NCBI GenBank assembly: GCA_021397835.1
Contig: JAJFZO010000094.1
Coordinates: 8,532,001-8,596,000, forward strand
Direction of reading: 5' to 3'
Length of the DNA stretch: 64,000 bases
From: Moringa oleifera
Lineage: Eukaryota; Streptophyta; Magnoliopsida; Brassicales; Moringaceae
The notes beneath the pieces were generated by a model. It worked only from the letters and a program-made list of their open reading frames with translations, was not told the origin of the DNA and searched no databases. Both the position numbers and the translations under genes were made by a program. Below, piece after piece: positions 13,001-24,605 of the stretch. Position 1 is the first letter of the stretch; the number at the start of each line of letters is the position of its first letter.

Positions 13001-14489
13001 GCTGCTCAATTCTCTCCTCCATAGAAGATATTAGGGATTTATGATGAGGGTTTTGAAGGGAAACAGCGCCGTTCCTATGTTTTGGTTGCTTCCAGTACAC
13101 TTCTATGAAGTTCTGAAGTTATTAACTGTACGAATTACAGCAACTGGAACTGCACTAGAGACAGAGCTTCCATGTCTATGAGGCTCTTTCTCTTTGTCCA
13201 GAAGTTCGTTTGGGGTTTAGCTTTGGATTAGACTCCAGTGTTGAACAAATACCACTTCCTTGGGTTGCCCGAAAAGCCCCTGGTTTTGGGCCAGATTGTT
13301 AAAACGACGCCGTCCAGTTCTGCACGCTTTCCAGCCTCCCAAGCGGCTGATGTCGTTGTCTTGAATTCTGTTTTTTTCTCCACATTTGTTTCTTTTTTCT
13401 TTTTTTGGTCTCTCACTGAATTTCCTCGTCATAAATGCACATTCCTTTTAAGTTTTAAGTGCACTTCCTTACCTCAGTATTTTCTGGTTGAATGTTTATA
13501 GAAATATTGACATATAATAATTCAAAACATCGATCACTATAATCTTATTTATTTATTTTTATATTAATATTGTAAAGCATAAAAATAAATTCATTTTTTT
13601 AAAATATCAACATTAGCTTAGATTAGCAATGTTTCTTCATTTTACTTTATTAAATGTATTAAATGTATGAAACTAGATATTAATTAATAGATCCACGTAC
13701 TTTTTTTTTTGTTTAGTAGAACATTATTCCTATGATTAACTGCGGTAGGATTTAATCCCACACTTGTGACAAAGGGATTTGGCTTGTGCACCATGCATGC
13801 AATAATAATGATGATTTGCAAGCACACGCAACAAGTTCAATAATTGAAGTAGTAAATTGCACTTTAATTAGAACCAAGAAAAGTAACATTAAATTTATTG
13901 AATAATTGTCATAAATAGATTGATCATAACATTTTCACATTAATTTCATATAGATAAATCATGAATTATAAATTTCTTTTATACTTAATTAATATTGTAG
14001 TAACAAGATTTCTATTTTTGATTTGACAAAAAAGGAAAAAGATAGATAAATTTATTCTAATGCCCCAGTAAGTAAATTAAAACCCAATTTAGATATTGAT
14101 AGATGTAAGAAGGAAAATTAATGATTAAGAAGGGCATATATGTATATAGGTGAAGACATATATGAATATTAGAAATATAATAAATATTTATTTTTCTTAA
14201 AATGGAAAAAATGTGTCTGATAAATTTTAGCTAAGCAAATGGTGTTACAGAGAGGCTGAGATTAGCATCAATGTTCTTCCATATCATCATAATACTACTT
14301 ACTAAAATGCAAAGACCAAACAAAAAATACATGAATTCAAACTCAATGGATAGGGACAGAATCCCAAATTAAATTCTGGTTGAACTCCGACTGCCTGCTG
14401 CAGTTACTAGGGGTGCTTTTGGCCATCTGAGCAAGAACATTATGCATCTATAGCACTCAAAAAGCTGACCACCTTTGCATGCATGGTTA
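13001..14489. other. Intergenic: CID promoter and EXO70 3' flank
   Basis: The first few hundred bases should be the CID promoter and leader. The rest is AT-rich with no supported gene, and the final part should be the 3'UTR of EXO70. The open frames at 13217-13501 overlap one another on both strands and show no family features. Confidence 0.45.
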
Positions 14490-16634
14490 TTATGGTTTCT
14501 TCTTAGCCATGGATGAGGAAGGGTTTCCATCGAATAACTCTTCGATGTAATTCTCTATATCATCAGGTTGGAACTTTATGTACTTCTCGGTTTGCCTTCC
14601 AGGGGTGAAGTACTGTGAAAACCTTCCCAGGAAGGATCTGTACGCAGGTATCATCACTGCGGATATCGACACTCTGAGCTCTGATTGGAGCTGCTCGTCG
14701 CTCACCACCCACGAGCTCTGCATCTTGTGGATCTCGTCGAACATGGTGTTGAAGCTCTTGAATCTCTCCTTCAGCACCGGCTTCACAACTTTCCCGTTCA
14801 CTGTCAACCCTTCGTGGCTCAGACAACCCAACAATTTCCCCCAGGTCTCTCTCTGGTAATTCTTGTGGTAGTTTCTCAAATCAGACAGTCTTCTCCTGCA
14901 CCAGGTATCCCCCATCACGTCGTGGATTTCTGCTGATCCTCTGATCTTCTGAACGATGTAGCGTCCATTGTTCATCATGAAGATGCAGCTCAAGGGAAGG
15001 TCTTTGTATAGCTTCGACTTGGCTTCCAAGTTGGAGTCCAACAAGTCCATCACTTTCATCAGCTGATCCGAAAACGGTGAGCATTTCTCATTGTTGCCGT
15101 CGTCGTTGTTGTTGCTGCTCTGTTGACTATAGCTTTGTGTCTCCCCTTCGGTACGAGGCCTGCTCGTGGAGTCAGCTCGTTCGATCTTGCAGTGGTCCTT
15201 GAATACTTGCTCCAACGTGTCCTTATACTCGCAGGTGTACTTGAGGTAATTCATTGTGTAGCGAGTCAGTGGATGCACCGCACCACCCGGCACCGGAGTC
15301 TTCCCTGTATCGGACTTGATCGAGTTCTCAAGGTCGCAGAATATAGATATGGCAGTCTCACCTAGGCGGCACCGAGCAGTTGTGGCCTCTGTCTTGAGCT
15401 CACCTGCATACTCCTCAGGGAATAAACCATCCAGGGTCGGAACATGATCGCGCAACGTCTCATACATGTCCAGCACCTTGAACAGCTTCTCCGCGGAGCG
15501 CTTCGTCATGGCCACGGCTTCTGCAAAACTCAGAAGCTGAATGGCCAATGGATACGCGACATTTCCGAACAGTTCTGCAGAGGTGGAGTCGTCGTCAGCC
15601 CACACTTGGTTGGCAAGCTTGCGTTCTCTGGGAAAGTAGATACTGGTGCAGTCCTTGAAGGTCTTGGTCCACATGGGGATCTCCCTCTCCAGCGTCTCCC
15701 ATTGCATCTTCTGCACCTCGTCGATGCTAAACTTCTCGAACCCTAGCTGCTGGTTGAGCTCCTCCTCCAATGCATTCCTTCGCGCCACCATGTAAACCTC
15801 GCGGCACTCAGATTGGTACCCTGCTTTGATCATATTCCAGGCGATCTTCTGCAGGTTGGAGACGATCTCTTGGGAGTATCCAGGGAAATTCACATCTTCA
15901 ATGTTGGGTTCTGAATCCTCTGGTGCTGCTGTTGCCTGCTCTTGTTTTCCTTTCCCGCTACCCGGGTCGGCTTCGGTGGCTTTAGGTTCTTCCAAAAGCA
16001 ACCTGAATTCATCCTCCAAGTAAGACATGACATGCTGCTGAATTGCACCCACACGGTTGATCAGAGACCCACGATCAGGATCCGATTTGAATTGGTCGAT
16101 AGACGCCGATAGCTTTGAGACCCGATCCACAGATTCCAGGAACGACGCGTTCCCCTCGGAAACTTCACGCCATTTGATCTTAGCTTCAGCTGAATCGTAC
16201 TCTGCAACTTTCTCTTCCACAAGATCCAAGAACTTATCGACAAACTGAGGGATCTCCAGCGAGACGCTCTCATTGCCATCCTCATTGCCACTGCCACGAT
16301 CATCTTTCGGAGCGGACAACGTCGATATAAACCGATCAATGTCTTCCGCTACCGATTCCAAGGTGTAATGAATCTCGACAACAGGGGCCTCTTCGAGTTC
16401 TTGGATCTCCTCAGACTTTTCAACGCTGTCACTTTTCTCCCTCTCTTCCTCCTCCTTCATCTCTCTCTGAACATCGTCGCCATCTTTTTTGTCCTCAACC
16501 TTCGGTGACTCAGCCACCGGAACAGAATCCCCAGTGACGCCATTGTTATCCGCCTCGGTTTCTGCCTTGGGGCTGGAGGAGTCCTGCTTTTTGCTGGCAG
16601 AAGTGGTAGAATTTTCAGGTTGGTTCGTCTCCAT
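14490..16634 (-). CDS. EXO70 exocyst subunit (intronless; possibly EXO70C clade)
   Basis: A 714-residue, single-exon EXO70-family protein. EXO70 proteins are the membrane-recognising subunit of the octameric exocyst tethering complex, binding phosphoinositides and SEC3 at the plasma membrane; plants carry many paralogues. The Exo70 domain runs from about residue 300 to the end, with typical stretches: NFPGYSQEIVSNLQKIAWNM, the segment around VHPLTRYTMNYLKY, DTWCRRRLSDLRNYHKNYQR, and a C-terminal end around KYIKFQPDDIENYIEELF. The first ~100 residues are acidic, K/E-rich and disordered. That, with the length, resembles the pollen-associated EXO70C group, but the clade is uncertain. The start at 16634 is the first ATG; a preceding in-frame GTG is not a plausible start. 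No introns fits most plant EXO70 genes other than EXO70A. Confidence 0.9.
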   Translation of the reverse strand: METNQPENSTTSASKKQDSSSPKAETEADNNGVTGDSVPVAESPKVEDKKDGDDVQREMKEEEEREKSDSVEKSEEIQELEEAPVVEIHYTLESVAEDIDRFISTLSAPKDDRGSGNEDGNESVSLEIPQFVDKFLDLVEEKVAEYDSAEAKIKWREVSEGNASFLESVDRVSKLSASIDQFKSDPDRGSLINRVGAIQQHVMSYLEDEFRLLLEEPKATEADPGSGKGKQEQATAAPEDSEPNIEDVNFPGYSQEIVSNLQKIAWNMIKAGYQSECREVYMVARRNALEEELNQQLGFEKFSIDEVQKMQWETLEREIPMWTKTFKDCTSIYFPRERKLANQVWADDDSTSAELFGNVAYPLAIQLLSFAEAVAMTKRSAEKLFKVLDMYETLRDHVPTLDGLFPEEYAGELKTEATTARCRLGETAISIFCDLENSIKSDTGKTPVPGGAVHPLTRYTMNYLKYTCEYKDTLEQVFKDHCKIERADSTSRPRTEGETQSYSQQSSNNNDDGNNEKCSPFSDQLMKVMDLLDSNLEAKSKLYKDLPLSCIFMMNNGRYIVQKIRGSAEIHDVMGDTWCRRRLSDLRNYHKNYQRETWGKLLGCLSHEGLTVNGKVVKPVLKERFKSFNTMFDEIHKMQSSWVVSDEQLQSELRVSISAVMIPAYRSFLGRFSQYFTPGRQTEKYIKFQPDDIENYIEELFDGNPSSSMAKKKP

Positions 16635-18971
16635 CACAGTGTTTCGCGAAACAGAAATCGATTGAAGAGCGGAGAAATAGATTAGAGATTGGAGAAACGA
16701 ATCGAAAAGAGATGAAGGATTTTGGTCTCAGTATCCCTCATCGTTTCTTTTTGTGTTTTGCTTCTTTTTTTCAGGGGGGAGATTTTGAAATGGTCGCAGA
16801 TGCAGCAGCCAGAGGTAGAATGGAATGCACGGACCGGAATGAACGCAACAGGAGAAAAATGGGAGAGCCAGAGAGAAGAGAGGCTTCGAATGGGGGAGTG
16901 CTCTCCACCATCTTTTTCTCTTTTTCTACTTTTCTTAATGGATAAATTTCTCTCCCCAATTTTTTTTCTCTGTCAATCTCATTACTCAGTATAAAAAATG
17001 ATGGGCAATTTTTTTTTTTTTAGTCTTTTGATGATAGTTGGCATTTATAAAAATATTTAAAATTATTAATTTAATTATTTTTATTTTTTATCACAATAAT
17101 ATCATACAATCTCTAAATAATTTTAAAAATCTTGTTTGTATTTATATGTATATATATATTTATTTTGTACTCATGCATATAGGGCGTTAGATGTAAAGTG
17201 ATGGATAATAATCAAATGTACCTTTTGATCCAACAAATTTATACCTATTAATTTTGAATTTAATTTTTTTTTATATTTTTACATAATTAATATTTATTTA
17301 TTAATAAAATGTCAGCACTTCATTTGACAAGGTAAAGATTTTTTAAAGGTTTTTGACAAAATCATATCCGTTCTTTTTATTCTTCGTGTTTATAATAAAT
17401 TATTAATTTGTTATAGTTGGTTATTGATCTAATATAATTACTAATTAAATTTTAATTTTTTATAAATTAAAAAAATATATGACGTACGATGATTTTTATT
17501 TCAAAAGTCAAAGAACATATTGTGATGAATTTATTGTATCATTGATTTATAAACTTTGCTTTATCTAATATTTATTAATTAAAAAATAAAAATAAATTAA
17601 GATGTGTTTGATAAAGATCAAAACTTTAAGGGTTCTTCATATTTATTATTTTATAATTATCTTGATTTATTTTTTATTTTATTTATTTCTTTAAGGTAAT
17701 ATTATCTTCATAATAAAAAATTAAATTAATGACTTTAGATATTTTTGAAAAAATAAATTTTAAGTCAATTTAACAAATAATTTCATGAACAATTTATCTT
17801 CATAAGTGTAAATTTTAACATTTATTTAAATTTATTTTTTTAATATACTGTTTTTATATTTTTAATTTTACTTATGTTAATTTTTAAAAAGTAAACTCTC
17901 AAAAGATTATAATTTTTTTTATAATAATTTGAATATTTATTTACATATAAAAATAACTTTATTTTGCAATTTATTATGCAAAATTTTTAATTTAAATATA
18001 TTATAAATTTAAAATTTTAATATAATTTAAATTAAGTCAAATTATAGTCTGGGATGTATAATTGGTTGAATTGTTATTTTGAAAGTTAAAATAAAAAATA
18101 AATTACTTATTTTTAATTAAACTTTAAAATAAATGTTTTGAAAAACTAATCAATCAAACAGTTCAATCTTGACAAAAGTAATTACATTTTCAGCATTTTA
18201 ATTTATTTTAATAATTTTAGTTTTCACAAAAAAATCACTTTTATAAATTAGAAAATTAGACCCCTTAGTCCAATCATCTCCAAAGCAATTACCATATATA
18301 CATAGTTCAATTACGGCCTATTATTTATGGCACCGATAAATTCAATGAACAAGAGTGATGTGTTGGGGAAATTTATTCAAATTTGTTCAATACAGATTTA
18401 TTAAATATTATGTTCGTCCATATTATTGAGGATATGTTATATATTTTATATGTAGTAATTGCAAATTAATATAATTTTATTTAATTAGTTTAATATTTTA
18501 GGACATGAGATTTAGTTTTACACAACTCATAAGAAGAATAATAATTTTTTAAAATTTATTTTAAATTCACTTGTTTTTATTGATGCAATATAAAAATAAA
18601 AAAAATCATATATTAAAGTTTTTAAACTTCAATTGTCAAAAATAATCTGAGCTTAATCCTTAGTTAGGAAAACAGCTGTATCAATATATATATGGACACC
18701 AAATATTAATTTAACTATTTATAAAAGGAAATATTCCTTGATTGGGTGAAACAATATTAAAGAGGATGATTATATTTTTTACTAAACAGGCAAGTAAATC
18801 TGCCATTTCTGATGTGGCTGCTGTTTCTGTCTTTCATAAACAAACTGCGTGCTTTCCTTGGCCCTATGAAACGACACACGGCAATGATCTATCTTTGTTT
18901 GGCGGTTCCACGCTACGACCGACGCATATCCATAAGAATAAATGCTCCATAATACGACGTCGTAGCAGCAG
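16635..18971. other. Divergent intergenic region between EXO70 and the glycosyltransferase-like gene
   Basis: The first ~300 bases hold the EXO70 leader and promoter. From about 17000 to 18700 the DNA is extremely AT-rich with no usable open frame. GC content rises near 18780 as the promoter of the plus-strand gene begins. I see no gene or recognisable transposon. Confidence 0.5.
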
Positions 18972-18980
18972 CTATAAAGG
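18972..18980 (+). promoter_or_regulatory. TATA box of the glycosyltransferase-like gene
   Basis: CTATAAAGG, 44-52 bases upstream of the ATG at 19024, implies a very short leader of about 20 bases. Position and sequence fit a core promoter. Confidence 0.55.
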
Positions 18981-19023
18981 ATCCCAACGCGGTTTAAGAT
19001 AGGGGGCGAGCACACTGGAAAAG

Positions 19024-22000
19024 ATGATGAGGCAGACTGGATCCAGGAAGAGACGGGGGTCTATACTCTCGCTTCTCTTCGTATCATCTCTGTTCACTGG
19101 CTTTGGTTTATTAATGCTAACGCTGCGATCCGTTGATCCGCCACCGGTTGTTACTTTTCAATCGGACCTCGAGGAACCTCGAGATTCGAGTGTGAGCTTC
19201 CTCGGTGAGGCGAAGAGAGGACGCAAATCTTGCGCCACCGTCGAGGAAATGGGGAGCGATTTCGAGGGAGGGTTTGTCGAAGACAGTCTCAGAGTTAGAC
19301 GAATTATTCAACGTCATTTCACATTAAATGGTAAGGTTCGCCGCGTTTTATTTTTTGGATGATAGAATTAATTTTTGTTTACTTTTCTGGCTAAACAAGT
19401 TTTATTAACTGTAGGTTGAAGTTGTAATTGTATAGGCCGCAATGTTTAGTGATGTTCAACAAATTGATGAGCTCTTAAATTTTAGGTGTAGTGAGGCTTG
19501 ATAATAATTGTCATTTGGTTTTGATATGGTGTTAAGTATCTCATCCGCGGATCAAAGGTTGGCCTCTGATGGTGAAATCTTGCAAACTGAATGTAAGAAT
19601 ATGACTGAGGATCCCAGAGGAATCAATAAGTGCTGTTTTTGTGTGGGAAATTGTCCAAGGTAAGATTTTGACCATTGCTAACCTAAGGGAAAGGGGTGTT
19701 ATAATGGTAATTAGATGTCATTTGTGCAAACAAGCAGAGGAATCAATATATCATCTGTTTCTGGATTGTGGCTGGGCCAGGAAACCATGGGAGCAAGCCT
19801 AGAAAATACTGGGTATGTCTTGGGCAGTGACAGGGTCAGTTGGGAAGAGATTCTATCCTGGTCTGGGCTGCACAGGAGGAAGGATAAGAAGAAGTTGGTA
19901 GGGAAGATTCATTTTGTAATGATGTGAAATATATGGAGGGAGAGGAACAACAGAGCTTTTGATGGAAAAGAAACACCACTGGGAATTATTACGAACCAGT
20001 GGTTGAGACTTCTCCATTTGTGGGACATGGGTAGATATTGTGTGAATCAGATAGATATTTTGAATTTTGCAGAGCTCCCTGTAAGTAAATATCACTGACG
20101 AATGTACCTGGGTTGCACCCTATTGGTGCATGTAAGTAATAATATAATTGTTTCTGCTCAAAAAAAAAAAAAAAAAGAACATGACCAAGGATTTTCCAGT
20201 TGAAAATCGGAGAAGGCCTTGGTACTTAATAAATTTATACTTCTTAAAACAGTCTTAAGTTGCACTGTTACGCATTGTATGTGTCTTCTAGGGGATAAAT
20301 TGCTAAATGGAAAAAAGAAGACAAAGTTTTAAGTAATCCAGTTGATTTACAAATGGCAGATCATACTAGGTTGGCTTTTGTGTACTCACTGTTGGTGCTT
20401 ATGAGAAGATTTTTCCCCTTTCTTGCACTATTTTTTGTTAGAAATTTATAGAAGTTGTTTCTATGTGCCTCTACATGGGCTGGCATGGTCAAGTGAGTGA
20501 AGAGCCAGCCTCTTGAGTAGAACATCGGTTTTCTTTAGAGTAAGAAGCTCACATGGCCTGTTCTATTTCAGGGGCTTCAACCATCCGCCACCTTCCTCCG
20601 GAGCAGTTCTGCAAACATGGTTTTGTGTTGGGAAAAGCATCTGAAGCAGGTTTTGGGAATGAAATGTACAAGATCTTAACTGCTGCAGCATTGAGCATTA
20701 TGTTAAACCGGTCCTTGATCATTGGGCAAACCAGGCACATTGGTTCTTTCTCAATCCTTTCTGCTTTTATGTTAAAATATTTTTTGCCATGAAGAACAAT
20801 GTTGGTTTTTTAGCAAAAGAAGTTTTCTCATTTGTCTTCATGCAATCGCACTTATGATAGCTTTATTTTCAAAACATTTTATGCTGTTCCGTGTGCACTG
20901 TTGGAGAAATTATTTGCACTGAAATGCTTTACAGTTAGAATTGTATAATCAGTTTATTGTGACGGCGAATTTTCTGGTAGGCACTCTGCATATTGGCATT
21001 GCTTGCTTTCTCCACCACGCTGTCCTCCATCTAATCTATTGGAACAGCATATTGGAGTCAAGTCATATGCGGTGATAAAATATTGTAGAAGAATAAAACA
21101 ATAAGAAGAAGAATATGTAGAAGAAGAGAACTTTCCTTAATATATCAAAATGCATTTATTATGATTTTGCTGATTGTTTTTTCAATATCTTTCTTCAGGG
21201 GCAAATATCCCTTTGGAGATTACATTTATTATTCCAACCTTACCTTTACCTTGAAAGAAATAAAGCATCTATGGAGACTCAATGGCTGTGTAAAGAAGTA
21301 TGGAAGGCATCTGGTCATGAGGATTGATGATTTTGAGAAGCCAGCAAAAACGAATGCCTTGTGTGGCAACTGGAGGAAGTGGGACCAACCTATCATATGG
21401 TAAAATGAGAATTCCTTTGACACTGATGCAATGTGCGTTTCCAGTTAGCTATCACATCCTGACCAGCCATTTGCTTTGCAGGTTTGACGGTACTACAGAT
21501 GCTGTGGCAGCTCAATTTTTCTTGAAAAATGTTCATTTGGAGATGAGGTCTGCTGCTTCTGAGCTATTTGGGAAGGCAGGATCATTTGATAATCAATCTA
21601 ATGTGTTTGGGGAACTGATGAAAGTGCTCATATCTCCTTCAGAAGATGTTGAGGCAGCAGTCAATTGGGCTCTTGGTGGTGGTGGGGATCCTGATATTTC
21701 ATTACACCTGCGAATGCTTATGAATAGGTAGTCCAACTAACTTGACATTGAGCATCTTGATCAAAGGATAGTCATACTTAATCTCTTATGGATTGAGGAT
21801 TTTTGCTGAAATAAGCTTCCTGATGTCCCTTTTTCTCACATTTACTGTTGTGAATGATGCCTAAGGAAGGAAAGGTATATTGGTGGAGGTAACAAACTTT
21901 TACAATGTGGCTGTTCTGAAGAATGTTGATGCATATTTTGCAATAATTTCATCTGATATATCCCAAAGTTAAATGATATCTTCTGCTAAAAAAAAAAAAA

Positions 22001-23373
22001 GTTAAATAATATCTGAATACCCTAATCTACTTGAAAGCTTTCTCTAAAATCGTCTCTAAGGATTCATGTACCTTGGAAATAAAGTTGGTTATTGATTTTG
22101 GCATGATTTGAAGTATTGATGCAGTCTTCATCATCCCTACTGAGATGGAAGATAAAAATAGAAGAAAGAATAAAGATGGAGACATAAATTCATGAAACTC
22201 TGAACAAAAGAAAAAACCGTCCGTATTGTAATGAATAAGCATGCATTTAAGAGAATTCTATTTGGAACTACTTGAAAGGTGAAATAGACAAGGCTATGAT
22301 GTTTAGTATTTAATTATGTAAGCTCTTGTGTGCTTTTTTCAGGTCTGTGAGAGCTGAACAGGCAGCACTGAGCTGCCTCATGAAAGTCATGCAGAAGTTA
22401 CAGCAGAGGTCAAGACCTCGGGTGGTTGTGGTATCTGATACCCCTTCTATTGTCAAAGGCATGAAACCGACCATAAGTGAATTTGCTCAGGTAAAATGTA
22501 TTAAATGAAGTGGTATTGTCGTGGGAAGCATATGGCACTGCTAAGGACACTTTGTTCCTTTTTTTTTTTTTTTTGATTTTTGATTTTTCTTTATTAGTTT
22601 TGCAAGAGACTGAGTTTACATTTTAGAAAACATATGAACCTCTTATTCAATGTTTTCTCAACCAATTGCTATTTTTTCAGGTTATTCATTTTGATTATAA
22701 GCTCTTCAGGGGGAATATATCTGATTACGTTAATAGATTGCCTAATTTAGATTTTAGAATAAAGGATTGGGGCCCAGCCCCTAGATGGGTTGCATTTGTG
22801 GACTTCTTTCTGGCATCTCGTGCAAAATATGCTGTTATTTCTGGGGCTCACAGGCGCATTGGGACCACTTATGCTCAGTTAATGGCTGCACTGGCTGCAG
22901 CAAACAGTCTTGGTAATGTCCTGTCTTGCATTTTGAAATCTTTTTTCTTTTATTTTTTCCCCCTCAACTATCTGTTTAGATATAAATGAGATTATTTTGA
23001 ATAGGAGACTGAAGTGACTAATAATTCTTTGTTTGTAGGGGACAATTCTACTGGTTCAAGTTTTTCATTCCGCAGCAGCTTCCAGAGTAATTTGTTGAGG
23101 GAAGGATTAAAGCTTCAGGTGGGCTGGGGGCATGTATGGAACAGATTTGCTGGGCCGTTGAGTTGTCAAAACCAGTCCAATCAATGTGCTTTCACTCCAC
23201 TTCTTCCTCCAGCTTGGTGGGACGGTCTATGGCAATCTCCCATTCCCCGAGACATTCGTAGAATGGCAGCATATGGCATGGAATTATCTGGTTTTGGTAC
23301 AATTGATGAAAATCAACTTCATTCCTTTTGTAGTACAAGGAAAACCAGTGTGATCACTGTCACAATCCTATAA
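19024..23373 (+). CDS. Type II membrane protein, putative glycosyltransferase (O-fucosyltransferase-like)
   Basis: Predicted 543-residue protein. Exons: 19024-19330, 20572-20734, 21199-21399, 21482-21727, 22343-22490, 22681-22912 and 23039-23373; all phases agree. A basic N-terminus (MMRQTGSRKRRG) precedes one hydrophobic segment (residues about 14-34), giving a type II topology typical of Golgi enzymes. The lumenal part includes GFGNEMYKILTAAALSIMLN followed by RSLIIGQTR (resembling the glycine-rich sugar-nucleotide region of fucosyltransferase-like folds), VVVVSDTPSIV, and a C-terminal RSSFQSNLLREGLK region. Possible N-glycosylation sites include NLT and NQS. Intron 2 appears to use a GC donor (20735-20736). 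Intron 1 contains a truncated LINE. I recall an uncharacterised plant membrane-protein family like this; enzymatic activity is inferred only from faint motif resemblance. Confidence 0.75.
19525..20176 (+). mobile_element. 5'-truncated LINE (non-LTR retrotransposon) with poly(A) tail
   Basis: Inside intron 1 of the glycosyltransferase-like gene, sense orientation. Broken frames encode the reverse-transcriptase zinc-binding (zf-RVT) end of a plant LINE: EIVQGKILTIANLRERGV, the CHLC...ESIYHLFLDC zinc-ligand pattern, then an IWRERNNRAF-like motif in which W and surrounding residues are conserved. It ends with a distinctive 3' tail (GGTTGCACC...GGTGCA...GTTTCTGCT) and 17 A residues at 20160-20176. 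Frameshifts and stops show it is dead. The 5' limit is approximate, and I could not find a clear target-site duplication. Its 3' tail and protein match the element at 30983-31915. Confidence 0.8.
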
Positions 23374-24605
23374 CATGTAATACTTAACATTCGCATCTGC
23401 TTCAATTCATTGATTTGTAATTATTAATATCGATAGCACAATATTTAAACTTCCTCTGACTTTATGTCTACTCTTTTGTGATGACAAAAGAGAAGGAAAG
23501 AAAATGTTCCAGGATTTAAGCATCTGTTCTTCATTTTTTTTACAAATAATGTTGTCTGACACTCACAATAGCTGTGCGTCTTATTAGTTGGTTGTGAAGT
23601 GCCTGCAGGCATGACCATAAGAACCTTCTGCACTTGTAAAGTACCAGGTGCACATGAAGGCGCTGACCTGAGCCAGAGAAGTTGGCACTTGTAAATGTGA
23701 GGAGGAATCTGCTTTAAGCGTGGGGAAACAGGAAAAGCTTCAGCCCTCTAGTCCAAGAGGTACGTTAGCTTCGGTTCTAAGCAAAGCCATTTAAATGACG
23801 CCACAGAAGAGATCAGAAACATTAAATGACAATCCTTTAACACAGTCCCATCTTCCATATAGGGTACGCATGAATTATGATAAAGCATTCTTACAGAGCA
23901 AGTTTTAACATTATCCAATCCTCCCTCAACAAAGTTTTAGTATTACAGTTTATAACAATTTGCTTCCCCGTGATTCAGTTTTTCTTCCCTAAAAGGCCAT
24001 TTTATCCGGTTGTGTTTAAGTAACCAATCAACCCACAGACCACGAAATCCATATCTTTGTTTTTCAATTGAACTAAATTGTTGAAATCAACCAACCAACA
24101 GTAGCAGACCAAGCCCATGTCACATGGGCATAAAAGTCAAAACACATCAGAAAAGGGTAACGGGAATAAAAATAAATAATCAAATAAGATTAACTATTCC
24201 CTAAACTACTGTGGTATGACGCGTAATTGACAAATAACATAAAGAATTATGATACAGGCTGACGTCATAGCCATAGATTGAGATAGTACCATAATGAAGA
24301 AGCGCGTATCATGCTCGCCGGTTTTCTCCGGAACGTGTTGGTTTGCCAAATAAAAAAAAAAAAGAAAAATTTGAGACTCTTGTACTTCTTCTTCATACAT
24401 ATATGAGCCCTGTATTCTGTTCTGCTGCGTAGAGATCGTAAGCCCCTTTTAGTTGTATGATCTCACGACGTTACCCAAAATGAGGAATCTTGTTGGTTTT
24501 TATTGAAGCTGTTGTTTGAGTGCAGTGTGGGTGATTTGGTTTGACGGAGAATTGCATTTTATGTTCTTGTTTTTGGAGAAAGCTTATCTTGTTGCGCTAG
24601 ACCGT
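23374..24605. other. Intergenic between the glycosyltransferase-like and kinase genes
   Basis: Holds the 3'UTR of the upstream gene, followed by about 1 kb of moderately AT-rich DNA and the presumed kinase promoter and leader. No open frame here has family features. Confidence 0.45.

Noticed and set aside
14563..16339. Several plus- and minus-strand frames overlapping EXO70
   Set aside because: They are shadows of the long EXO70 frame, which has the clear domain match.
19715..19927. 70-codon frame considered as an alternative exon of the glycosyltransferase-like gene
   Set aside because: It is LINE zf-RVT sequence in the intron and is interrupted by stops in the neighbouring frame.
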